This document shows, piece after piece, positions 19,297 to 30,950 of a stretch of 64,000 nucleotides of DNA. The stretch is from Opitutales bacterium. GTDB lineage: Bacteria > Verrucomicrobiota > Verrucomicrobiia > Opitutales > Coraliomargaritaceae. The stretch lies in contig JABBCA010000018.1 in the NCBI GenBank assembly GCA_018607135.1, positions 1-64,000 of the forward strand. The letters run 5' to 3'. Positions within the stretch are counted from its first letter, which is position 1; each line of letters starts with the position of its first letter. The position numbers and the translations under genes were made by a program. Under the pieces are notes generated by a model. That model had not been told where the DNA came from. It made no database searches and saw only the letters and a list, made by a program, of their open reading frames with translations.

Positions 19297-20829
19297 TTAT
19301 GCAGTCGCTTCTTCGCCGCTCACTGGCAATGGTGCCGCATCATGGACCTTGATCGCGGCTTGGCCCTCGCGGCTCTTTAGGCGCTTCATTTCAAGCTTCA
19401 TGAGCAGTGAAATGATCAGTGCGACTACGAAGGCGCCGCCAAAGACATACAAGCTGTGCTGGTAGCTATGAGTCCTTTCATAGACATAGGCATTCAGCAT
19501 CGGGCCGACGATACCTGCAAGGGACCATGCAGTGAGAATAAAGCCGTGAATCGTGGGCATTTCTTTCAAGCCAAAGAGGTCGCTAATGTAGGCAGGGATA
19601 CTTGCGAAGCCACCACCGTAGCAACTTAGGATCAAGAAGGTGACTGCCATAAAGGCAACCGGGGCGCCAGTTAAGTTCGCAAGTAACGGAAAGGCTATAA
19701 TTTGAATCGCAAAGAAAGCGATGTAAGTGTTTGCGCGTCCGATAAAGTCGGAGAAGGATGCCCAAATAATACGCCCGAGGCCATTGAACAGGGAAATACC
19801 CATCACGAGTAAGCTGGCCATTTCAACCGGCAGACGCACCATTTCATAGCCCATTTTCTTTGCGGTGGAAATCACTGCGATACCACAAGCAACGTTGATG
19901 AAAAGCATGAGCCAGAGACCATAGAATGCGGGCGTGCGAATTGCTTGCATCGCGGTCATCTCGGTGGTGACTTGTGTTCCGCTGCCAGTCATTTTTGCGG
20001 CGGCAAATTGCTCTGCATAACCTTCAGGTGGAGGTGCGATGTAGAGTGCGCTTGGCACCATGATACAGAAATAGATCACACCCAAGAATAAGAAAGCGAG
20101 GGCGATCGACTGCTTGTCGTAGATCAGTGTAGTGCGATAGCCCTCGGTCGCTGCTTTCAGAGCGGCGTATTTGGCCGTCTCGGTTTGGTTTTTTCGGAAG
20201 AGTTCGGCTGCTTCGTTGCTGTTCTGTTTAAAGACTTTAAGTGCAGGTGCGGTGGCAATCATGGCTGCTGCAGTCTCTGGGGCGCTTTGTAAGAGCTGTG
20301 AGTATTCATAGCTGGAGACACTCTGACTCAAGACCACTTCGGCTTGTGCGGGCACAAACTGATCGATGAGTTTGGCACAGATGAGTCCACCAAAACCAAA
20401 GCCCATAATAGCAAGGCCCGTGGCAAGACCGCGACGGTCTGGGAACCACTTGACCAGTGTCGAGACGGGAGAAATATATCCCACTCCAAGACCGATGCCG
20501 GCAACCACACCGAAGCATAGGTAGAAGAGTGGGAGGCTTTCTAGCCAGCAGGCTGCGGCCGAGCCGATCAAACCTGCAGAGAAAAAGAATGCGGAGAGAA
20601 GGCCCCCTTTAGAAGCACCTTTCTTCTCGATAAAACGACCGAGGAATGCGGCGGAGACACCTAAGAAGAAAATGGCGATACTGAATGCCATCGACGTTTT
20701 GGTGGAGGACCAGCCAAATGTGTTTTCTAGCGGCATCTTCCACGCACTGTATGCGTAGATCGATCCGATAGAGGCGTGAATGCCGACGGCGGATGCGGCA
20801 ATGAGCCAGCGATTTTTTGTCTTATTCAT
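19297..20829 (-). CDS. OFA family MFS transporter (oxalate/formate antiporter-like)
   Basis: 12-TM-like [51 protein letters not shown] is OFA-like; adjacent to pflAB. Confidence 0.85.
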   Translation of the reverse strand: MNKTKNRWLIAASAVGIHASIGSIYAYSAWKMPLENTFGWSSTKTSMAFSIAIFFLGVSAAFLGRFIEKKGASKGGLLSAFFFSAGLIGSAAACWLESLPLFYLCFGVVAGIGLGVGYISPVSTLVKWFPDRRGLATGLAIMGFGFGGLICAKLIDQFVPAQAEVVLSQSVSSYEYSQLLQSAPETAAAMIATAPALKVFKQNSNEAAELFRKNQTETAKYAALKAATEGYRTTLIYDKQSIALAFLFLGVIYFCIMVPSALYIAPPPEGYAEQFAAAKMTGSGTQVTTEMTAMQAIRTPAFYGLWLMLFINVACGIAVISTAKKMGYEMVRLPVEMASLLVMGISLFNGLGRIIWASFSDFIGRANTYIAFFAIQIIAFPLLANLTGAPVAFMAVTFLILSCYGGGFASIPAYISDLFGLKEMPTIHGFILTAWSLAGIVGPMLNAYVYERTHSYQHSLYVFGGAFVVALIISLLMKLEMKRLKSREGQAAIKVHDAAPLPVSGEEATA

Positions 20830-20852
20830 TTTGGTGAAGATTCTTGAACTAG

Positions 20853-20909
20853 GAGGGACAGCCTCCGGCCTGTCCACAATCGTGCGGTCAAGCGAGGACG
20901 TTGACCCTC
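20853..20909. repeat. Two-hairpin REP/BIME-like intergenic element
   Basis: GAGGGACAGCCTCCGGCCTGTCC followed by GGTCAAGCGAGGACGTTGACCCTC; two adjacent stem-loops framed by GAGG...CCTC. Confidence 0.5.
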
Positions 20910-20928
20910 CAGTTGGTTGAAAAGTTAT

Positions 20929-21723
20929 TTATGAGATCGCTTCAATTCCGTGGCGCGCGAAGATAGCCTTTGCATTATCGACTTGTGCGGCGGTTGGTGT
21001 GGGCGTGCTTCCTAATTTGTAAGGGATGCCAGAGCGTGCGTATTTATCTTCGCCCATCTTGTGGAAGGGGAGAATTTCGACGCGATCGACATTGCCGAGT
21101 GTGGCGACGAACTCAGCGAGGCCATTGATGTTGCTTTCAGCATCAGTAAGGCCTGGCACGAGCACGAAGCGAATCCATACTTTGTTACCACGGGCATCGA
21201 GGCGCTTGGCAAACTTGAGTGTTTGATCGACGCACACGCCAGTCACGTATTTGTAGGTCATCGCACTGAAGCTCTTGATGTCGAGTAGCACAAGGTCGGT
21301 GTTGTCGAGCAGCTCGTCGCTGGCCTTATGGCCTACGAATCCAGAAGTGTCTAAAGTCGTGTGGATGCCTGCTGCTTTTGCCTTTTTGAACATTGCTTCT
21401 ACGAAGTCGGGCTGCAGCAATGGCTCGCCACCGCTGATGGTGAGCCCACCTTTGCGGATGAAGCTCTTGTATTTGAGCACGTCTGTAAAAGCGTCGTCTG
21501 CGCTGGTCTCGTTACCGCAAGGTCTGCCTTGGGCATCGGGATTGTGGCAATACTGACAACGCAGCGGGCAGCCATTGAGAAAGAGCACGTAGCGGATACC
21601 TGGGCCGTCCACGGTGCCGCAGGTTTCTACGGAGTGGATGAAGCCGTTGGTTGTTGGCTTTTCGAGCTGGTTGGCGTCTGGACCTGCGGTGCAGGTCGCG
21701 GGAGCGTCTAAATTTGCGATCAT
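20929..21723 (-). CDS. pflA: Pyruvate formate-lyase activating enzyme (radical SAM)
   Basis: SVETCGTVDGPGIRYVLFLNGCPLRCQYCHNPD; CxxxCxxC cluster. Confidence 0.95.
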   Translation of the reverse strand: MIANLDAPATCTAGPDANQLEKPTTNGFIHSVETCGTVDGPGIRYVLFLNGCPLRCQYCHNPDAQGRPCGNETSADDAFTDVLKYKSFIRKGGLTISGGEPLLQPDFVEAMFKKAKAAGIHTTLDTSGFVGHKASDELLDNTDLVLLDIKSFSAMTYKYVTGVCVDQTLKFAKRLDARGNKVWIRFVLVPGLTDAESNINGLAEFVATLGNVDRVEILPFHKMGEDKYARSGIPYKLGSTPTPTAAQVDNAKAIFARHGIEAIS

Positions 21724-21746
21724 TGGTAAAGAAGTTAGAAGGAGGT

Positions 21747-21848
21747 GAACGTCGAACGTCCAACTTCCAACGTTGAATGTTGAATTATAGATTCAGCGCG
21801 CTGCGCTTCATTCATCATTCGATGTTGGACGTTCAGTGTTCGATGTTC
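21747..21848. repeat. Inverted pair of 7-bp-period arrays between pflA and pflB
   Basis: Left: GAACGTC GAACGTC CAACTTC CAACGTT GAATGTT GAATTAT. Reverse complement of right: GAACATC GAACACT GAACGTC CAACATC GAATGAT GAATGAA. Confidence 0.85.
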
Positions 21849-21849
21849 T

Positions 21850-24132
21850 CTATATACTGTCGTGGAAGGTCCGAGTGATGACGTCGAGCTGTTGCTCCTT
21901 GGTCAATTTGACGAAGTTCACCGCATATCCGGAAACACGGACAGTTAGCTGTGGATACTTCTCTGGGTGTTCCATTGCATCCATGAGGGTTTCTTTTTCG
22001 AAGACGTTCACATTGATGTGGTGTCCGTCTTCGGCGAAGTATCCATCGAGGATGTTACTCAAGTTGGCCACACGGTCTGCCTCAGTCTTGCCGAGTGCTT
22101 TGGGAACAATAGAGAAGGTGTAGGAGATGCCGTCTTGCGAGTGCTCGTATGGGAGCTTTGCAACAGAGGCCATTGAGGCGACGGCACCTTTCTTATCACG
22201 TCCGTGCATGGGGTTTGCGCCCGGAGCAAAAGGTTCACCTGCTTTACGTCCGTCTGGTGTGTTTCCTGTCTTTTTACCGTAAACCACATTCGATGTGATC
22301 GTAAGGATCGATTGTGTTGGAATTGAGTTACGATAAGTCGGTTGCTTGCGGACTTTGTCCATGAAGCGTTCGACTAAATCGGTGGCGAGCGTATCGACGC
22401 GGTCGTCATTGTTGCCGAAGGCTGGGTAGTCGCCGATCACTTCGTAATCAACTGCGAGTCCGTCTTCGTTGCGGATGACCCTGACCTTCGCATGTTTGAC
22501 TGCAGAGAGGGCGTCGGCGCTTACAGAGAGACCTGCGATACCCGTTGCCATGGTGCGGAGCACGACTTTGTCGTGGAGCGCCATCATGATGTTTTCAGGG
22601 CTATACTTATCATGCATGTAGTGGATGATATTGAGGGCCTTCACATAGGTTTCGGCGAGCCAGTCCATGGTCTTGTCGAAACGAGCTAAGAGATCATCGA
22701 ACTCTAAGAAATCGCCAGTGAAGGGATCACTCGCAGGTGCGACTTGCACGCCGCTCTTTTCGTCGACTCCGCCATTGATCGCATAAAGCATTGCTTTGGC
22801 GAGATTAGCTCGGGCTCCGAAGAACTGCATTTGCTTACCGATACGCATTGCGGATACACAGCAAGCGATGCCGTAGTCGTCGCCCCAATACTTGCGCATG
22901 AGGTCGTCGTTTTCGTATTGGATCGAGCTGGTCTCGATGGAGACCTTTGCGCAGAAGTCTTTGAAGCCTTGTGGCAATGCTTCTGACCAGAGGACAGTGA
23001 GATTTGGCTCAGGAGCGGGTCCGAGATTGTAGAGTGTTTGAAGGACACGGAAGCTGGATTTTGTAACCAGTGTGCGACCGTCTTCACCCATACCACCAAT
23101 GCTTTCGGTGACCCATGTTGGGTCGCCAGAGAAGAGTTCGTCATAGTCGGTGGTGCGGATGAAACGCACGATACGCATCTTCATGACGAGGTGGTCGATG
23201 ATCTCTTGGATCTCTTCTTCATTGATGGTGCCTTCCGCGACATCGCGCTCGAAGTATGCATCGAAGAAGGTCGCAGTGCGCCCGAAAGACATCGCCGCAC
23301 CATTTTGATCCTTTACCGCACCGAGGTATCCGAAGTAAGTCCATTGCACGGCTTCACGCCCATTTTGTGCTGGAAGTGAGATGTCGATACCATATGCCGC
23401 GGCCATGGTCTTGAGATCTACCAGCGCTTTGATTTGCTCCTGCACTTCTTCGCGGTCACGCACCCAATCTTCATTGAAGGCTTCGTTGGCGGTGTCTTTG
23501 ATTTGTTGCTTTTTATCGGCGATGAGCTGGTCGACACCATAGAGTGCCACACGACGATAGTCACCGATGATGCGACCGCGGCCGTAACCGTCTGGAAGTC
23601 CAGTCACGATGCCAGCGCTACGTGCTTTACGAATGTCATCTGTGTAACACGCAAAGACGCCGTCGTTGTGAGTTTTACGATGGTCCTTAAAGATATTGAG
23701 TGTATCTGGGTCCATGTCGCGACCGTGTGCTTGCAGGGCCTTTTGAGCGATGCGATAGCCGCCGTAGGGAAGCATTGCGCGCTTGAGTGGTTTGTCGGTT
23801 TGCACCCCAACGATCGTTTCTAGGTCCTTGTTGATGTAACCGGCACCGTGAGAGGCGACTTTACCGACGACCTTGGTGTCTGCGTCGAGCACGCCACCCG
23901 CTGCAAGTTCTTGCGCGAGGAGCACTTTAAGTTCGTCCCAGAGTTGGTGGGTCTTGGCGCTTGGGCCTTTTAAAAATGCGTAGTCACCCGTATATGGAGT
24001 GTAATTACTTTGGATAAAATCGCGGACGTCGATGGTGTTTTGCCATACGCCTTTCGCGAAGTTACGCCATGCATTTTGAGGTGCAGGATTTGCATCGGTT
24101 ACTGATGTGGTAGTTGTGTGTGTGGTTGCCAT
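21850..24132 (-). CDS. pflB: Formate C-acetyltransferase (pyruvate formate-lyase)
   Basis: [37 protein letters not shown] (active-site CC) and glycyl-radical [12 protein letters not shown] near C-terminus. Confidence 0.97.
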   Translation of the reverse strand: MATTHTTTTSVTDANPAPQNAWRNFAKGVWQNTIDVRDFIQSNYTPYTGDYAFLKGPSAKTHQLWDELKVLLAQELAAGGVLDADTKVVGKVASHGAGYINKDLETIVGVQTDKPLKRAMLPYGGYRIAQKALQAHGRDMDPDTLNIFKDHRKTHNDGVFACYTDDIRKARSAGIVTGLPDGYGRGRIIGDYRRVALYGVDQLIADKKQQIKDTANEAFNEDWVRDREEVQEQIKALVDLKTMAAAYGIDISLPAQNGREAVQWTYFGYLGAVKDQNGAAMSFGRTATFFDAYFERDVAEGTINEEEIQEIIDHLVMKMRIVRFIRTTDYDELFSGDPTWVTESIGGMGEDGRTLVTKSSFRVLQTLYNLGPAPEPNLTVLWSEALPQGFKDFCAKVSIETSSIQYENDDLMRKYWGDDYGIACCVSAMRIGKQMQFFGARANLAKAMLYAINGGVDEKSGVQVAPASDPFTGDFLEFDDLLARFDKTMDWLAETYVKALNIIHYMHDKYSPENIMMALHDKVVLRTMATGIAGLSVSADALSAVKHAKVRVIRNEDGLAVDYEVIGDYPAFGNNDDRVDTLATDLVERFMDKVRKQPTYRNSIPTQSILTITSNVVYGKKTGNTPDGRKAGEPFAPGANPMHGRDKKGAVASMASVAKLPYEHSQDGISYTFSIVPKALGKTEADRVANLSNILDGYFAEDGHHINVNVFEKETLMDAMEHPEKYPQLTVRVSGYAVNFVKLTKEQQLDVITRTFHDSI

Positions 24133-24370
24133 AATGGTATTTATTTTCTGCTTTAGTTCAAAGAGGTGAGTCCTATTTGTGTGTATGAAAGTGTTAAATC
24201 ACTAAAAGATCAACTAATCCAGATGTAACATGAGTTTAGCATTACTAATAAGAAAGGAGGGTCTTCTGATTAGATTTACTTATATATGCTTAACGAACTA
24301 TAAGCTAATTATTTTTAACTTGTAGAGAAATAACGCGACAAACCTAGGCTTTCACTTTAGCGATACAGAC

Positions 24371-25297
24371 ATGGCATTGCATACGGACGGCACACGAATC
24401 ACTTGGATCGGACTCTCGATCAATTTGTTGCTGGGTGTGGTTAAGACCTTTAGCGGCTGGTCGCTTGGATCGAAGGCCCTGATTGCGGATGGAATGCACA
24501 GCCTGTTGGATTTATTGACCGACATCGCAGTGCTGCTTGGGCTATCCATGGCGCGTGTGCCCGAAGACGAGGGGCATCATTTTGGGCATCACAAATTTGC
24601 AAGTCTTGCCAAGTTCTTTGTGGGGGCGTTTTTGTTGGTCTTTGCTGGGGGATTGGTGGTTTCGGCGATCTTCGATTTTCACGCTGGCGTGGATGCACCC
24701 GATGCAGGCTGGGCTGCGGTTGTGGCCGTGGTTTCGCTGATTATTAAAGAAGCCCTGTTTTGGTGGACGCGAAGTGTTGCGAAGCAACTGAACTCTGATC
24801 TCTTGATGGCGAACGCCTGGCATCACCGCACAGATAGTATTTCATCGCTTGGAGTGGCTATGGCACTGATCGGTGTCTGGTTGGGAGGGGAGACTTGGGC
24901 CTTTCTAGATGCGGCGGTGACCTTAGTGCTCGGTTGTTATTTGTTTTTTGAGGCCTTCAAGATTTTTCGCCGTGCCTGTGCCGATTTACTCGATGCAGCT
25001 CCCGAACAAGAGATCGTCGAAGACTTTAGGGAGCATATTTTAGCGACTCCTGGTGCAATTGCGTATCACGATTTTCGGGTGCGCCGAGTGGGGGATGTAT
25101 TTGAAGTGGATTTACATTTGCAGGTCGACCCAGAGTTGACGGTTGAGAAAGGTCACGAGATCGCCAGAGACGTGAAACTCTGCCTACAGCAGATTCATCC
25201 TGAGGTGGCAAAGGTGCTTGTGCATGTGGAACCTGCGAACAAAGAGCATATTATAGAACGAGGGATATCCGACTTGGAAATTAATAGCGAACCATAG
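24371..25297 (+). CDS. Cation diffusion facilitator family transporter
   Basis: GSKALIADGMHSLLDLLTDIAVLLGL, HHFGHHKFASLAKFFVG, NAWHHRTDSISSLGVA. Confidence 0.93.
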   Translation: MALHTDGTRITWIGLSINLLLGVVKTFSGWSLGSKALIADGMHSLLDLLTDIAVLLGLSMARVPEDEGHHFGHHKFASLAKFFVGAFLLVFAGGLVVSAIFDFHAGVDAPDAGWAAVVAVVSLIIKEALFWWTRSVAKQLNSDLLMANAWHHRTDSISSLGVAMALIGVWLGGETWAFLDAAVTLVLGCYLFFEAFKIFRRACADLLDAAPEQEIVEDFREHILATPGAIAYHDFRVRRVGDVFEVDLHLQVDPELTVEKGHEIARDVKLCLQQIHPEVAKVLVHVEPANKEHIIERGISDLEINSEP

Positions 25298-25411
25298 CGT
25301 AGCGATGGAAGCTCTAAACAGCTGTGTGATTTTAGATAAGTGCAATAATTTTGTAAGTTTGCATCGCCACGGCGTAAAAAAGCCTTTTACCCTGCGGCTG
25401 TCTTTTCACCT

Positions 25412-27325
<1,914 letters not shown>

Positions 27326-27337
27326 AGTGGCTAGCTT

Positions 27338-27412
27338 TGTAGGGGCGCGACTTGACGCGCCCGCATTTGAAGGCCTAACCACTTGACGGGCGCGTCGAGT
27401 CGCGCCCCTACA
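27338..27412. repeat. REP/MITE-like hairpin, copy 1
   Basis: Arms TGTAGGGGCGCGACTTGACGCGCCCG / CGGGCGCGTCGAGTCGCGCCCCTACA, 26 bp with one mismatch. Confidence 0.85.
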
Positions 27413-27620
27413 TTGAATATCGAGGGCGCGTCTTCGTCGCTTTTTGGTTTTTAATTATCGGCAATGGTTCAGTGGTTGCGACGGTATGTCCACCGAAGCT
27501 TTTGCGGAGGTGGAAGCGCAAGCCTCCAGGGTTTATTTTATGCCCATTCATCATTCGACCTTGGACGTTCACCTGTTCCAAGGGCATTTCGCGAGCATGA
27601 GCCCCATGCCGCAGGTATCT

Positions 27621-27700
27621 ATCCAATACCTGGTGGATTCTCTACCCTGAATCAAGCGTTCATCAATTATTACGAGAATAAAGACGGCCGAGCTTATTAA
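27621..27700 (+). pseudogene. Duplicated 3' fragment of purF
   Basis: Encodes PGGFSTLNQAFINYYENKDGRAY*, identical to the PurF C-terminus, inside the second copy of the duplication. Confidence 0.85.
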
Positions 27701-27712
27701 AGTGGCTAGCTT

Positions 27713-27787
27713 TGTAGGGGCGCGACTTGACGCGCCCGCATTTGAAGGCCTAACCACTTGACGGGCGCGTCGAGTCGCGCCCCTACA
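27713..27787. repeat. REP/MITE-like hairpin, copy 2
   Basis: Same element as 27338..27412, offset by 375 bp. Confidence 0.85.
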
Positions 27788-27943
27788 TTGAATATCGAGG
27801 GCGCGTCTTCGTCGCTTTTTGGTTTTTAATTATCGGCAATGGTTCAGTGGTTGCGACGGTATGTCCACCGAAGCTTTTGCGGAGGTGGAAGCGCAAGCCT
27901 CCAGGGTTTATTTTATGCCCATTCATCATTCGACCTTGGACGT

Positions 27944-28459
27944 TCACCTGTTCCAAGGGCATTTCGCGAGTATGAGCCTCATGCCGCAGGTATCGGTTAC
28001 ACCGGCAAATACCAATCCAGCGCCGACGAATGCAGGGAGGCCAAAGAAGCCGCTGTGGACGTAGAGGCCAAGTAAGGTGCCGATGAAAACCAGTGATCCT
28101 GCCGCAATACGGACTTGGCGTTCAATTGAGATGGCGCCTTGGCCACGCGTAACCGGCACATTGACTTCGATTGCCGCCACCGTGCCACCGTCGACCACGT
28201 AGGTGGCACGGTGGCCGGCTGCGACGAGCTTGTGTGCCGCCATACTGGCGCGTTTGCCACTCTGACAAAGAATGTAAACAGGCTTGTCACTGCCATTTTC
28301 TTGGCAAAATGACTCCGCATCGAAGCTGTCGAGCGGATGGAGCTCTGCGCCGTTGACATGCACCGATTTAAACTCGGCTGGTGTGCGGACGTCGATCAGG
28401 TGTGCGCCTTCATCGAGTAGCTTTGGCAGTTTACTGGGAGTGATGGTTTCGTAGCTCAT
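27944..28459 (-). CDS. Rhodanese-like domain protein with DUF2892-like membrane tail (YgaP-like)
   Basis: HLIDVRTPAEFKSVHVNGAELHPL, VYILCQSGKRASMAAHKLVAAG, then hydrophobic C-terminal half. Confidence 0.87.
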   Translation of the reverse strand: MSYETITPSKLPKLLDEGAHLIDVRTPAEFKSVHVNGAELHPLDSFDAESFCQENGSDKPVYILCQSGKRASMAAHKLVAAGHRATYVVDGGTVAAIEVNVPVTRGQGAISIERQVRIAAGSLVFIGTLLGLYVHSGFFGLPAFVGAGLVFAGVTDTCGMRLILAKCPWNR

Positions 28460-28501
28460 GGTGAGAGGTGAGAGGTGAGAGGTGAAAGGTGAGAGGTGAG
28501 G
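28460..28501. repeat. Heptanucleotide array GGTGAGA x6
   Basis: GGTGAGA GGTGAGA GGTGAGA GGTGAAA GGTGAGA GGTGAGG directly abutting the rhodanese start codon (CAT at 28457-28459). Confidence 0.95.
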
Positions 28502-28652
28502 TGGCTTTCGAGTATAGCCTGTATTCTGAATCCTAATTTCTCCTTAAAGCTATTTCAGTTGAAAAAGAATTCAAGACTTGGCGCGCATTCATCAGCCGCT
28601 TTAATGCTGCACTTCACTTTCTCGAATTTCTAACTTCTCGCTTCTATAAATT

Positions 28653-30203
28653 ATGCAAAGAACCGCACTGCTCTCCGTCAGCGACAAATCAGGCCTCGTG
28701 CCATTTGCCAAGGCGCTCGTTGAAAACTATGATTATCGTCTCCTTTCTACAGGCGGCACTGCTAAGCTTTTAGAAAAAGAGGGCATTCCTGTCACTGAAG
28801 TGAGCGACTACACTGGGTTTCCTGAAATGATGGAAGGCCGTGTGAAGACCTTGCACCCAAAAATCCACGGCGGTCTGTTGGCACGCCGCGACAAAGCGGA
28901 CCACATGGCAGCAGCTTCTGAGCACGGTATCGATATGATCGACCTCGTTGTGGTGAATCTTTACCCATTCGAGGAAACCGTGGCCAAGCCTGACGTGACC
29001 TTTGAGCTGGCGATTGAAAATATCGATATCGGCGGCCCTTCCATGCTCCGTTCTGCGGCAAAGAATCATGCGTCCGTTTCCGTTGTCGTCGATGCCGCTG
29101 ATTACGATCGTGTGCTCGCTGCGATGGACGACGAGGCCGCACTGACAAAGCTACGCCGTGAGCTCGCGCTCAAAGTATTTCAGCGCACCTCTGCATACGA
29201 TGGTGCGATCTCTAAATACCTAGAAGGTCAACTCAGTGATGAGCCAGACCTAGGCGAACTTTCTGGTATCCCATCTAAGTTGGAGATTCAACTTCCACAA
29301 GTGCAGAGCCTTCGCTACGGTGAGAATCCACACCAAAAGGCCGCGCTCTATGGCAGCTTTTTTGAGTGCTTCAATCAACTCCAAGGTAAGGAGCTTAGCT
29401 TCAACAATATCATCGATATCACTGCGGCCACTTATTTGATCGGTGAGTTTCAGAAGCCAACCGTTGCGATCCTCAAGCACACCAACCCTTGCGGTGTGGC
29501 GTCTGCTGAGACTCTTGTCGAAGCCTGGGAGCAAGCATTTGAAACCGACAAGCAAGCACCGTTCGGTGGCATCATCGTGGTCAATCAAACCATGGATGCC
29601 GACCTTGCCGCAATCATCAGTAAGATTTTCTGCGAAGTGATCATTGCACCCGACTTCACTGCAGCGGCGCGTGAGATCTTTGCGAAGAAAAAAAATCTCC
29701 GCTTGATGACAGTGAAGGGCACACTTCCAGCCGATTCCCTCCAAGAAATTCGCTCTGTTGTGGGTGGTGTTTTGATGCAAGACCGCGACACCATGCCAGA
29801 CCGCCCAAGCGACTGGAAGATCGTCTCCAAGCGTCAGCCAACCGCTGAAGAAATGCGTGCCATGATCTTCGGATGGAATGTGGTGAAACACGTGAAGTCC
29901 AATGCGATCGTTTACGCAGGTTGCGAACGCACACTCGGTGTCGGTGCAGGGCAAATGTCGCGTGTCGATAGCTCCAAGATTGCGGTTTGGAAAGCAGGCG
30001 AAGCAGGTCTTGGTCTTGAAGGCTCGGTAGTCGCTTCCGATGCATTCTTTCCATTTGCAGACGGTCTCATTGCCGCCGCTGAAGCCGGTGCCAAAGCCGC
30101 GATTCAGCCCGGTGGTTCCGTCCGCGACGATGAAGTCATCGCTGCAGCCGACGAGCGCGACATGGTCATGGTCTTTACTGGCAAGCGCCACTTCAAGCAC
30201 TAG
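28653..30203 (+). CDS. purH: Bifunctional AICAR transformylase/IMP cyclohydrolase
   Basis: [78 protein letters not shown]. Confidence 0.97.
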   Translation: MQRTALLSVSDKSGLVPFAKALVENYDYRLLSTGGTAKLLEKEGIPVTEVSDYTGFPEMMEGRVKTLHPKIHGGLLARRDKADHMAAASEHGIDMIDLVVVNLYPFEETVAKPDVTFELAIENIDIGGPSMLRSAAKNHASVSVVVDAADYDRVLAAMDDEAALTKLRRELALKVFQRTSAYDGAISKYLEGQLSDEPDLGELSGIPSKLEIQLPQVQSLRYGENPHQKAALYGSFFECFNQLQGKELSFNNIIDITAATYLIGEFQKPTVAILKHTNPCGVASAETLVEAWEQAFETDKQAPFGGIIVVNQTMDADLAAIISKIFCEVIIAPDFTAAAREIFAKKKNLRLMTVKGTLPADSLQEIRSVVGGVLMQDRDTMPDRPSDWKIVSKRQPTAEEMRAMIFGWNVVKHVKSNAIVYAGCERTLGVGAGQMSRVDSSKIAVWKAGEAGLGLEGSVVASDAFFPFADGLIAAAEAGAKAAIQPGGSVRDDEVIAAADERDMVMVFTGKRHFKH

Positions 30204-30204
30204 A

Positions 30205-30299
30205 GAACTTCGAACGTCCAACGTCGAACGTCCAACGTTGAACTTAGAATAAGTTTATTGATTCAAAATTGGACGTTCGACGTTGGACGTTCGAAGTTC
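30205..30299. repeat. Inverted 7-bp-period array downstream of purH
   Basis: 31-bp exact arms GAACTTCGAACGTCCAACGTCGAACGTCCAA (30205-30235) and its reverse complement (30269-30299). Confidence 0.95.
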
Positions 30300-30310
30300 C
30301 CATATTTATC

Positions 30311-30342
30311 AAAAGGCTGAGCAGTAATGCTCGGCCTTTTTT
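30311..30342 (+). terminator. Rho-independent terminator after purH
   Basis: AAAAGGCTGAGCA-GTAA-TGCTCGGCCTTTTTT. Confidence 0.8.
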
Positions 30343-30570
30343 GTAAGTCAGCTCCTGTCTGACTGTTGCGCCGTAGACTATGCTAAGAATTCTAAAATGG
30401 GAGCGTCGGCCTCCGTGCCGACATCGTTACGGGCGGTGCATTCTCTACCTCGCAATTAGGAAATGAATTTAAATAGGAACGCAAGAAGACAGGAATGAAT
30501 GCTCTCCAACTCTGGATACATGCCTTGATGTAGCAATGGCGCTCTGCCGCCGTATCTGTTTAGACAAAAG

Positions 30571-30595
30571 AAAAGCCCCACCGAGGTGGGGCTTT
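30571..30595. terminator. Terminator-like hairpin in long intergenic region
   Basis: AAAAGCCCCACC-GA-GGTGGGGCTTT. Confidence 0.5.
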
Positions 30596-30950
30596 AATAA
30601 AACGCTTTCTTACGCCGACGTGTCTGCATGGCAGGCAGTGGTCTGAGGCTCGCGTTACTAACTTTGTTTCGTATGAAGCAATTATTGCTACCCGCGTAGT
30701 TTCAATCCGCGCGCGCCGTGAAGGGGCAAATGTTACTTTGAGATTTAATTTAGTAGAGCTAATTGGAGGTTTAACCAATATTAACTGTGGTTAGTGGTCT
30801 GGTGATGAAATCGCCAATCTGCCTGTCCAAGAATTCGGCGGTATGCGGTGGAGATGGTGAAGCAATTTAGGCACAGCTAAGCGCCTGGGCGCGAGGCGAG
30901 CTCGCACACTACCCGCGCGATTCTGAGCGCTCTGATGAATTCACGGAGTG

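Noticed and set aside
27464-28075. Plus-strand ORFs across the tandem duplication
   Set aside because: They arise from the duplicated purF 3' end and noncoding repeat; not independent genes.
29250-30221. 323-aa minus-strand ORF opposite purH
   Set aside because: Shadow ORF of purH; composition is not protein-like and purH is unambiguous on the plus strand.
30560-30778. 72-aa minus-strand ORF in intergenic region
   Set aside because: Overlaps a terminator hairpin; no recognisable features.
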